Positions 21,101-33,100 of a stretch of 64,000 nucleotides of DNA are shown piece by piece. Below the pieces are notes generated by a model. The model saw nothing but the letters and a program-made list of their open reading frames with translations, searched no databases and was not told the origin of the DNA. Source of the DNA: Theropithecus gelada (lineage: Eukaryota > Chordata > Mammalia > Primates > Cercopithecidae); assembly GCF_003255815.1 (NCBI RefSeq), contig NC_037668.1:16889611-16953610 (forward strand), written 5' to 3'. Every line of letters begins with the position of its first letter. Positions within the stretch are counted from its first letter, which is position 1. Both the position numbers and the translations under genes were made by a program.

Positions 21101-24100
21101 CCACCGCGCCCGGCTATTATTATTATTGAGACAGAGTCTTGCTCTGTTGTCCAGGTTGAAGTGCAGTCGTACAATCTTGGCTCACTGCAACCTCCGCTTC
21201 CCGGGTTCAAGCGATTCTCCTGTCTCAACCTCCTGAGTAGCTGGGACTACAGACACGTGCCACCACGTCCGGCTAATTTTTGTATTTTTAGTAGAGACAG
21301 GGTTTCACCATGTTGGCCAGGCTGGTCTCGAACTCCTGACCTCGTGATCCACCCACCTTGGCCTCCCAAAGTGTTGGGACTGTGAACCACTGTGCGTGGC
21401 CCCCCCCCCTTTTTTTTTTTTTGAGACAGAGTCTCACTCTGTTGTCCAGACTGGAGTGCAGTAACATGATCTTGGCTCACTGCAACCTCTGCCTCCAGAG
21501 TTCAAGCGATCCTCCTACCTCAGCCTCCTGAGTAGCTGGGACTACAGGCGTGTGCCACCACTCCAGGGTAATTTTTGTATTTTTGGTAAAGATGGGATTT
21601 CAGCATGTTGGCCAGGCTGGTCTCAAACTCCTGACCTCAGGTGATCCACCCACCTCGGCCTCCCAAAGTGCTGGGATTACAGGTGTGAACCACCACACGA
21701 GCCCTCTCAGCAGTGTATTTTGATGAATAAAAGTTCTAAATATTAAGGCCGGGCATGGTGGCTCACACCTGTAATCCCAGCACTTTGGGAGGCCAAGGCG
21801 GGTGGATCACATGAGGTCAGGAGTTCCAGACCAGCCTGGCCAACATGGCGAAGCTGTGTCTCGTCTCTATCAAAAATACAAAAACTTAGCCAGATATGGT
21901 GGTGCATGCCTGTAATCCCAGCTACTCAGGAGGCTGAGGTAGGAGGATCACTTGAACTGGGGAGTCAGAGGGTGTGGTGAGCCAAGATCGTGCCATTGCA
22001 TTCCAGCCTGGGTAACAGAATGAGACTCCCTCTCAAAAAAAAAAAAAATTATAAGGCATACACTAACATTTTAATAGTGGCTGTTTCTGGGTGGCAGGAT
22101 TATAAATGCTTATTTTCTTCATTATATTCTTTTTGTCCCTGAAAGTACTTGAAGGAATATGCATTCCTTTTTATTTTTTATTTTTTTTTAAGAAAAATAT
22201 AATTATAGGTCGGGCATGGTGGCTCACACCTGTAATCCCAGCACTTTGGGAGGCCAAGGCAGGCAGATCATGAGGTTGGGAGTTTGAGACCAGCCTGGCC
22301 AACATGGTGAAACCCTGTCTCTACTGAAAATACAAAAATTAGCCGGGCGTGGTGGCAGGTGCCTGTAATCCCCGCTACTCGGGAAGCTGAGGCAGGAGAA
22401 TCGTTTGAACCCGGGAGGCAGAGGTTGCAGTGAGCCGAGATGGTGCCATTGCACTCTAGCCTGGGTGACAGAGTGAGACTCCGTCTCAAAAAAAAAAAAA
22501 AAAAAGAGAAAAAAGATAATTGTAGATTCACATGCAGTTATAAGAAATAATAGAATTCCCGTGTATCCTTTATTCCATTTTTTCCAGTGGTAACATCTTG
22601 CAAAACTATGGTACTCTATCACAACCAGGATATTGGCATTGATACAGTCAAGCTATGGAACATTTCCATCACCATAAGGACCCCTCATGTTGCGCTTTGA
22701 GAGCCACACCCACTTCCCTCCTGCCCCTACTTTCTTCTTAACTCCTAGTAACCACCAATCTTTTTCCCATTTCTATAACTTTGTTATTTAAAAAATGTTA
22801 CACAAGTGAAATTATACAGCATGTAAACTTTTGTGATTGGCTTTTTTCACTCAACAAATTCGCTGCAGAGTGTTGTTGCATATATCAGTAGTTTGATCCT
22901 TTTTGTTGCTGAGTGCTATTCCACAATAACGGATGTACCACAGTTTGTTTAACCATTTCTCTACTGAAGGCATCTGGGTCGTTTCTAGTTTTTGGCTGTT
23001 ACAAATAAAGCTGCTTTTTCCCTTTCCTTTTACCTTTCCCCTTCCCTTCCCTTTCCCTTTCCCTTTTCCCCTTCCTTTTCCCTTTCCCTCCCTCCGTTCC
23101 CTTCCCTTCCTTTCCCCTCTCCCTCCCCGTCTCCTCCCTTCCCACCCTCCCCCCCCCCCCCCCCACCGACTCCTCTCCTCATGGTCCTACTCTGTAGCCC
23201 AGGCTGGAGTGCTGTGGTGTGATCACAGCTTACTACAGCCTCAACCTTGCCAGCTCAAGTAATCCTCCCACCTCAGCCTCCTGAGTTTCTGGGACAATAG
23301 GCACACAACTCCATGCCTAGATAAGAAAAAAAAACATGTTTTTTTGAAGAGAGGGGGCAACTTTCTTGCCCAGTCTAGTCTCAAGCTCCTGGCCTCAAGC
23401 AATCCTCTCACCTTGGCCTCCCAAAATGCTGAGATTACTGGCTGGGCACAGTGATTCACGCCTGTAATCCCAGCACTTTGGGAGGCCAAGGAAGGTGGAT
23501 TACTTGAGGTCAGGAGTTCGAGACCAGCCTGACCAACATGGTGAAACCCGCTCTATACTAACGTATGGAAATTAGCCAGGTGTTGTGATGGGAGCTTGTA
23601 ATCCCAGTTACTGGGGAGGCTGAGATAGGAGAATTGCTTGAACCCGGGAGGCAGAGGTTGCAGTGAGCCAAGATTGCGTCACTTCACTCCAGCCTGGGCA
23701 ACAGAAAGAGAATTCGTCTCAAAAACAAAACAAAATGCTGAGATTACAGATGTGAGCTATGATGCCTGGTTCTGTTTTTCATTTATCTGTTTTCTTTTTC
23801 CTGCCTTCCTGTGGATTAATTGAGCACTTTTTAAGATTCTATTTTTATTCATTTGTAATGTTTTTGAGTGTTATATGTTTGTACAGACTTTTTAGTGGTT
23901 GCTCTAGGTATTATACATTATGTATATATAGGTTATCACAGTCTACTGGTATTGGCATTTTACTAGTTTGAGTGAAGAAGAGAAACCTTTCCTTCCTTTA
24001 TATCCCTTTACCGTCTCCCATTTATGATACTAGATATTTAATAGTATAATATTGTCATATTTAAATATTTTCTCTGCATACATTTAGAACCACATCAGAC

Positions 24101-27100
24101 ATTGTTATACTTTTTGCTTTAATCATCAAATGTAACTTAGAAAACCTAAGAGGGGCTTTCCAGCCCCGGCCCCAGCCCCTACAGCCACCAAGATGTTGAT
24201 GCCTAAGAAGAATTGGATTCCCATTTATGAACTCCTTTTTAAGGAGGGAGTCATGCTGGCCAAGAAGGATGTCCACATGCCTAAGCACCTGGAGCTGGCA
24301 GACAAGGATGTGCCCAACCTTCATGTCCTGAAGGCCCTGCAGTCTCCCAAGTCCCGAGGCTACGTGAAGGAACAGTTTACCTGGAGACATTTCTACTGGT
24401 ACCTTACCGATGAGGGCGTCCAGTATCTCTGTGATTACCTTCATCTGCCCCGGAGATGGTGCCTGCCACCCTACGCTGCAGCCACCAGAGACTGGAAGTC
24501 CTCAGCCTAAAGGTCTGGAGGGTGAGCGACCTGCAAAACTCACAAGAGGGGAAGCCGACGGAGATACCTACAGGCGGAGTGCTGTGCCCCCTGGTGCCGA
24601 CAAGAAGGCTGAGGCTGGGGCTGGGTCAGCAACGGAATTCCAGTTTAAAGGTGGATTTGGTTGTGGACGTGGTCAGCCACCTCAGTAAAATTGGAGAGGA
24701 TTATTTTGCATTGAATAAACTTATAGCCAAAAAAAATTAAAAAAAAAAGAAAAGAAAAGAAAAAGAAAACCTGAGAGGGGAAGGAAATCTTGTTGTATTT
24801 ACCCATCTTTTTTCTACTCATGTTTCTTTCTTCTCAATATTTCAAGTTTCCGTTTTTTTTTTTTAAATCATTTTCTTTCTGTTTAGAGAACTTTTTCAGC
24901 CATTCTTTTAGTGTAGGTCTGCTGGTGGGAAATTCTCCTAGTTTTCCTTCATCTGAGAATGTCTTGATTTCCCCTTCATTGCTGAAGGATATTTTTCTTT
25001 GTTATAGGATTCTGAATTGAAAGTTCTTTTCTTTCAGCATTTGAAAAATAGTATGCCACTTCCTTCTACCCTCTGACATTTCCGATGAGAAATCTGCCAT
25101 TATTCACATTGTTTTCCCCTCAAAGGTTATTTTTCTCTGGTTTCAAGATTTTTTCTTTGTCTTTAGTTATCAGAAATTTAATTATGATCTGTCATGGCAT
25201 GAATTTCATGTTTGCTGTGTTTGGAGTTTGCTTGGCTTCTTGAATCTACAGGTTTGTGTGTTTTGCCAAATTTTGAAAGGTTTTGGTCATTATTTCTTTG
25301 AGAACATTTTTAACTCACCCTCTTTCTTCTCTCTACCTGGAATTCTGATGGCTGGATGGAATCATCTCTCAGTGCCCCAACCCAGCCTAGTTGTCTATGC
25401 TCTTCCAATTGGAATTGCCTGGGTTTACGAAACAGACCAGACTGGACCTTTGTTAGCTAATAACCCCTTTGTTCTGACTGAAGGATGCCCTGCCTTTTCC
25501 CAGCCTGCCTCCAGGTATGGGGAGATAGTGTTCTTTTTTTTTTTTTTTTTTTCCCCTTTGAGATGGAGTCTCGCTCTGTTGCCCAGGCTGGAGTGCAGTG
25601 GTGTGATCTTGGCTCCCTGGAACCTCCACCTCCCAGGTTCAAGTGATTCTCCTGCATCAGCCTCCCTAGTAGCTGGGATTACAGGTGCCTGCCACCACAC
25701 CCGGCTGAGTTTTATATTTTTAATAGAGATGGGGTTTCACCATGTTGGCCAGGCTAGTCTCAAACTCCTGACCTCAGGTGATCCACCCACCTTGGCCTCC
25801 CAAAGTGCTAGGTTTACTGGCATGAACCACCCCACCCGGCTGAAAGAGCGTTTTAATAAAAGTGCGGGTGTATCCTGGGAAGAAAGAATTGTCAGCCATT
25901 CTGGCTATTTTGAAATCATTTCCTCTTCTTTCTTTTATAATATTTTCTTGACCTAGATGTCGTAGAGCATTCTCTGTGCATTCAGAAAATACCTTTGCGA
26001 AGTGCTGTGGCATACAACAGCTCTCAAGGAGTTAACAGAAGGGGTAATTCTTCACAGAACACAAATAACTGAGAGGCAGATGCCATGGGAGGCCTTGTGA
26101 CGCTGTGGGAGCTCCAGGAGGGGAAGACGTGTTTCCCACAGGATACAGGGTAGCATCTTGGAAGATGAGGCATTTGAACATGAACTTGAGGAACTTGCAG
26201 ATGCCCTAGGTGAAAATGGGAAGAATGGATATTTAAGGCACAGGAAATGATGGGAGCAAAGACACTGAAGTTGGAAACCATTGAATGTATTGGATAGGGC
26301 ACTGAGAGATGGTAGCAAGAGGTGTGAGTTTACCCAGACTGTGGAGAGCCTTGCATGCCACTCTAAGGATGTGGCTTTTATCTCATAGGAATTAAGTGTT
26401 TTCATAAAACCAGCTACTTTGTTAGGGTTGGGAAGGTTTAAGGGCCATTGTGACAGTGTCTTCTGTCTTTCCTACTTTTGGATTCACTTCAAGAAGTGGG
26501 AGGATGCTGATGTTTCAGTGCTACCCTACTGTTTGACAGAGAGTAACTTCCATACATTTTCTCATTTTCTTTCTTTCTTTATTATTTTTTTTGAGACGGC
26601 ATCTCGCTCTGTTGTCCAGGCTGGAGTGCAGTAGTGCGATCTCAGTTCACTGCAGCCTCCCCCTCCCTGGTTCAAGGTATTCTCCTGCCTCAGCCTCCTG
26701 AGCAGCTGGGATTACAGGTGCCCACCACCATGCCTGGCTAATTTTTTTGTATTTTTAGTAGAGATGGGGTTTCATCATGTTGGCCAGGCTGGTCTCGAAC
26801 TCCTGACCTCAGGTGATCCTTCCACCTCAGCCTCCCAAAATGCTGGGATTATAGGCATGAGCCACCACACCTGGCAACATTTTCAAGTAATATTCAACAA
26901 AAAAACCCTCAGCTAGGGGCCGGGCACAGTGGCTCATGCCTGTAATCCCAGCACTTTGGGAGGCCAAGGCAGGAGGATTACAAAATCAGGAGGTCAAGAC
27001 CAGCCTGGCCAACGTGGTGAAACCCCGTGTCTACTAAAAATACAAAAATTAGCCAGGTGTGGTATTGTGTGCCTGTAATCCCAGCTACTTGGGAGGCTGA

Positions 27101-30100
27101 GGCAGGAGAATTGCTTGAGCCCAGGAGGCGGAGGCTGCAGTGAGCTGAGATCGTGTCACTGCACTCCAGCCTGGGAGACAAGAGCAAGACTCCATCTCAA
27201 ACAAACAAACAAATAAACAACCCTCAGTTGGATGGTAATATACCCATTTTACAGATAAAAACACCAAGAGTTAAGTATCTCACCAAAGACTGATTTCTTC
27301 TCCGCCAAGTTGGAAGGTTATCTTCTCCAGACATTTGGAAGGTTAAGAGGGTTCCTTAAAACCTGTCTGTTACCGGTAAGATGTTTTGATGACCAAATGA
27401 CCTTAAGATCACTTTCATTCTTGGGTAGCCCAGCACCTATTTCTCTTCATTGTCTGGGAGAGGCATATACTCCATCCTCATGCTGTCACAGAATGGAATC
27501 CAGAAGGAGCCTGAGATATACTTGGTCCAACTCCTTATTTTTCCGGTGTGAACCGGAGATCCATAGTGGCTAAGCCCCTCATTCACTTCCATGCATAGTA
27601 CAGGTGATCTACTCTGCCTTGTTAGTTTTCTCTCAACGTTATCATCTTCCCCATCTACAGGCCCCTAGTTTTCCCTCCTACCACGTTTTTTCCTTTCAGG
27701 TTTTAAATTTTCCCCACAAAGTGTTGTGTTTGTTTGTTTGTTTGTTTTTGTTTTGTTTTGTTTTTGAGGCGGAGTCTTACTGTGTCGCCCAGGCTGGAGT
27801 GCAGTGGCGCAATCTCAGCTCACTGCAAGCTCTGCCTCCCGGGTTCACGCCACTCTCCTGCCTCAGCCTCCTGAGTAGCTGGGACTACAGGCGCCCGCCA
27901 CCAAGCCCGGCTAATTTTGTTTTTGTATTTTTTAGAAGAGACGGATTTCTCTGTGTTAGCCAGGATGGTCTCGATCTCTTGACCTCGTGATCCACCTGCC
28001 TCGGCCTCCCAAAGTGCTGGGATTATAGGCACGAGCCACCGTGCCCAGCCTTTTTTTAAAAAAACCTTCTTTGAAGCCCGGGCAACATGGCAAAACCTCA
28101 TCTCTACAAAAAATACAAAAATTAGATGGGCATATTGGTGCACCTATAGTCCCAGCTACTTGGGAGGGTGGATCACTTAAGCCTGGGAGGTCGAAGCTGC
28201 AGTCACACACATACACACACACACACATATACTTATTTGACTTATGAAAGAAAACCTGCTTTATTCTTTGAAATTAGGCTGATCTCTAGATGAATACCTG
28301 TTATCTTGCCTGCTTTCACTTGGATAATTTCTGTGTGGCTCATAGAAATGGGAGTTTGAATTCAGGTATTTTCTTACAGTTTAGTTCAGGAAGAATATGC
28401 TAGTCTTGTAAAGTGCATCAATAACTTGCTGGCTGGTTGTCAGGAGCAGAAATTCTGGATTGAGGATGAGCAGTCCAGGAATGACCTCTCCACAACCAGA
28501 GAAAGAAGAGTGCATGCAATGTGTTGCCTGTTGTCCAAGAACCAGGGTAGCCCTGCTGGGGCCGTACAGAGCAGTGTGCCATGTAGTCCTTGTTGTGAAA
28601 GAAAGGACTGTCAGATGGTCCCAGAGTCACTGCCCCAAACACCTGATTTTGGGCAAGGTAATGCTGCCTCCCTGGACTTGTTTTCCTAGTCTGTGAAATG
28701 GTGATGACAAGGCCCGCTCCACAAGGCTGGCAGAAGCACGCGTACTGGTAGCACTTTGTACCTGTAGACTGTAAAGGTGAGGGGTTATTGTTGCTGTCAT
28801 TGTCATTATTAGGGCAGCGTGGACATTCTCAGGCTGACTCTCCAGGGTGAACTGACAGGAGATGAACTTGAACACATAGCCCAGAAGGTACTGCAGAATT
28901 CTGGTGGGCAAGGCCCCCTCCCCACACCAGTGCTTCCTTGCTGCTGGCCTCTTACCCTAGTACTGCCTGGAGCTGACTCTGGTGACGCGAGCGTGGGAGC
29001 CCCTCCTTTCAGCAACATCCAGCTTGCCTCAGCCTTGTGCACTGCTTTGGGGCAGGAGGAGTCCCCCACTAAAATTAAAAGTCCCTCACTAAGCTGCTAT
29101 TTCTGCCAATTTTCCCTGGCCGGTGTTCTTGCTGCTGTGTGGCTTGTGTTAGAGGTTCTGAAATGAGTTTTTGGAGAGGAAAGTCAGACTAACCCTTCAA
29201 GTCTTTTGAGAAACAGGTCTTCTGCATTAGTTGAGGGGCAGGAGTTCTGGGCTTGCCATGTGATTTCTGAGCCATCTCTCTCTCTCTGTCTTGTCTCTCT
29301 TCGGCCAGGCGGGAAGGAAGACCTATGCCATGGTGTCCGGCCACTCCACTGGTCATTCTCTGGCTTCAGAACTGGTGGAGTCCCATGATGGACATGAGGA
29401 GATCATTAAGGTAAGCTTAGTTCACCTCCAACTTTTCTCCCTGTCCTCTTCCTCCCTGCACGTATGTGAGAGGGAGCAGTTGATGTTGTTGCCAAAGGGA
29501 GCTTGTGGTTTGATGGAAGGAACCAGACCTGAGCTGCTAGTTCCTGGCAATCTCCTAGAAACATCTTAATTAATACCAGGAGACTACAGTCTGCCTGTTA
29601 GCAACTTTGGTGCGGCCTGGCCCCAGGCAAGGGGCCGTACTGGATGACCTTACTAGGGGCCTATCCACTGACCATGTTTTGCTGCTGGAGGTTGTGGAGA
29701 CAGGTAGGAGGTGTGTTTATGGAACTTATTATTTTCCTATAATGGGCTCATCCTGATGGAACTTATTTATTTATTTATATGTTTTTAGTTTTGTAGAGAC
29801 AATCTCACCTTGTTGCCTGAGCTGGTCTCCAACTCCTGGGCTCAAGCAATCGTCCTGCCTCAGCCTCCCAAAATGCTGGTATTATAGGTGCACACCACCC
29901 CACCTGGCTGATGGAACTTTTTTTCTTTTTTTTTTTTTGAGACGGAGTCTTGCTGTGTTGCCCGGGCTGGAGTGCAGTGGCCGGATCTCAGCTCACTGCA
30001 AGCTCCGCCTCCTGGGTTTACGCCATTCTCCTGCCTCAGCCTCCCAAGTAGCTGGGACTATAGGCGCCCGCCACATCGCCCGGCTAGTTTTTTGTATTTT

Positions 30101-33100
30101 TAGTAGAGACGGGGTTTCACCGGGTTAGCCAGGATGGTCTCGATCTCCTGACCTCGTGATCCACCCGTCTCGGCCTCCCAAAGTGCTAGGATTACAGGCT
30201 TGAGCCACCGCGCCCAGCTGGAACTTATTTTTTTAAAAATAAAATGATTTTTGTTATTTCTGTCTCTCTTTTTTTTAATAAGACAGCTTTTCGAGATATA
30301 AATCCCATACCATATGATTGACTCAGTTACAGTACAGTTATGTGCTACATAACAACATTTCGGTCTGTGATGGACTGCGTAGACAACAGTGGTCCCATAA
30401 GATTATTATACTCCATTTTCACTGTATTTTTTCTAGGTTTGATACATTACCATTGTGTGATAATCACCTACAGTATTCAGTACACTAACATGCTGTGCAG
30501 GTTTGTCTGTAGCCTGGGAGCAATCGGGTACACCGTACAACCTAGGGGTGTAGGAGGCCATGCCGTCTAGGTTTGTGTGTGTACACTCTGTGATGTTTGT
30601 ACAAGGATGAAATCGCCTAATGATGCATCCCTCAGAATGTGTTGCTATGATTAAGTGATGCATGACTGTGTATATGTGAGTGTTTATGCCAATATAGCTA
30701 TGGAGCATTTAGCTAAATTTACTGCATGAGGGTAAATTTCCAGAAGTAGAATTGATAGACCAAAAGGTAAATATATTTTTAGGTCTTCTGATCCGAATCA
30801 CCACATTCCACCCAGTAAATTGGCGGTAACAATTTATCCTCCCACCAGCACTATATGAAGCTGCCTATTTTTGTATAGTTAATTTAATTTGAGGTTTCTT
30901 AACTAAATAGTGTTCTTATTTCAGGTGTACTTGAAGGGGAGGTCTGGAGACAAGATGATTCATGAGAAGAATATTAACCAGCTGAAGAGTGAGGTCCAGT
31001 ACATCCAGGAGGTGGGCACCCCTTCCCTCTCACGCAGTGCCTAGGTCATTTCTCTAAATCTCACATTTTTTTTGGCTGTCTTCTTTTGTGGATTCTGGTT
31101 TTTCCGCTTCTTTTTCCTTTATGCCTCTGAAATGCCGCCATCCCCTCCCGTGTGTCAGATATATAACTTTTGACCCTTCATACGTGATCCATTAATCCAC
31201 GGATACTTAAGTACTATGTGCCTAGCACTGTCCCCAGCCACCTATCGAAAATTACCAGCCAACTTTTCACAGCATTTCTTCACTCCCTTCCTGGCTCATG
31301 TTTCTCATGGGCACTTATGCCCATATAACATATTACACATTTTACTTATTTGTCTTTTGTGTTGTGTGTGTCTCCCCAGCAAGAATGTCAGCTGTAGCCC
31401 CACTTGACCAGGGTACCTCTCTCCATCCTAAGGCCAGTAGTTAGGACAGTGCCTGACTCGTAGTCCAGGCCGGGGATGGTGCACAGAGTTGGGTGAGTTG
31501 GCGTGCTCTCTTTCTCTACCCTAAACCTCAAGTTTCTTCCCCTCCCCTCCCAGGCCAGGAACTGCCTACAGAAGCTCCGGGAGGATATAAGTAGCAAGCT
31601 TGACAGGGACCTAGGAGATTCTCTCCATCGACAGGAGATACAGGTAACAGGAAACGGTCCATGGTTGGGTCCCCACCGAGGAGGTGGGGTTGTGCCAGGC
31701 AGTCTCATTTACCAATTACCCAGTGTGTGCTCAGTCTAGCATCTCTGCCAGGAATGGAGAAAATAGAGGTGATGCTGGCTTCTCTGGAGCACTCACAATC
31801 TGGTTAGGACTCTCCAGCCGATGAGCCCTTACATTTACACATGTCAGCTTAAGCATAAGTACACCTGCTCCTGAAACACTGTACAGAAATTGAACTTACA
31901 CAAATTAAATATCATCAGTTGTTAGCAAAGCCTCTTATCTATAAGGATTCTGTGATCAAGCTTCCTGTAATAATGGAATTTTATAAAGCAGACAATCACC
32001 TGTAAATCCATACTTCTCATAAGCTGATCTTGCTTAGTTTGGGTGGCACCTGTAGTGTGAATTGAAGTCCGTGCCCTAGCCTGTTATTAATCTTCTATAT
32101 AGTTATGTCTAACCTGGGATGGGAAGCTCCTCAAGGTTAGGAGTTCAGCCCACCCCCATCCCGTGTCTGTATCCTCACCCTCCCTCTCTCCCCAGGTCTG
32201 GGATGTGGAAGGCATCAGTAAATGTTTGTTAGACTGAACAGATTGGATAAGTCTTTCCTGGGATGGATAATCCTGGGATCCTGCTTTTCAGTTTTTCCAA
32301 AACTCAAGGATAGAAATGCCCTCGGGAGAACAGAGCTGTCTCTTTGTGACTTCGCCCTCATCCTTTAGATTCTGAGTTGTATCTTTGATTTGCATTTTGG
32401 TTCGGGCAGGGTGTCTTGCTCCAGCAACAGCCCCTGCCTTCGTTCCCTTGAGGGGAACAGCGGCCCAGCAGCTGGTGCAAGGAAAGTTCTTTGTCTTGGA
32501 CATGCACTTGTGTGGTGGAACATTTCCTAATTTTTGCTTTGGCTGAAGGCAGGCCTTTCAGTGCCTGAGCTCACATCTGGCTGGTGGGAGCTCCTTTGTC
32601 AGGTGGCAGAAGAACCTAATGTGCACAGAGACTGGCCCAAAGTCCAGCCCCCTTGTTTGTACAAACCAGCTGTCATATGATGAATAATCAGGCTTTGGGT
32701 CAGAAATAATTTAAAAAGGCTTCCCTTTGTAATTTTTGCTTTGTCAAACTTTGCCAGGATCCCTGGGGGCAAGGGAAACTCTTTGTTTGTGGCAGGCAGC
32801 TGCACTTATTCCCTGGCTAAGAAGAATGGACTACACATACTTTTCTATCTGCTGAAAGGTTTTAGCCTGAGGTTTTTTTCATCCTCCCTACAAGGCTAGG
32901 GTGTTCCCTTTCAAGGCCACACACATTTCTCCACCCCCTCTTGTTTCTGTTTTCTCTGGGAACACTAGGAATCTTTTTTTCTTTCCCTTCCTTCCCTTTT
33001 CCTCTTTTCTTTTCTTAATTCCTTCCTTTTTCTCCCTCCCTGTCTTTTTCTCTCTCCCTGCCTCCCTTTCACCTTCCTCTCTCTCTCCCTTTCTCTAAGA

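Noticed and set aside
25228..25956. 242-codon plus-strand ORF, the longest free of N
   Set aside because: It runs through L1-like sequence and an antisense Alu; the typical Alu peptide (for example LPRLECSGVILAPWNLHLPG) shows it is repeat translation.
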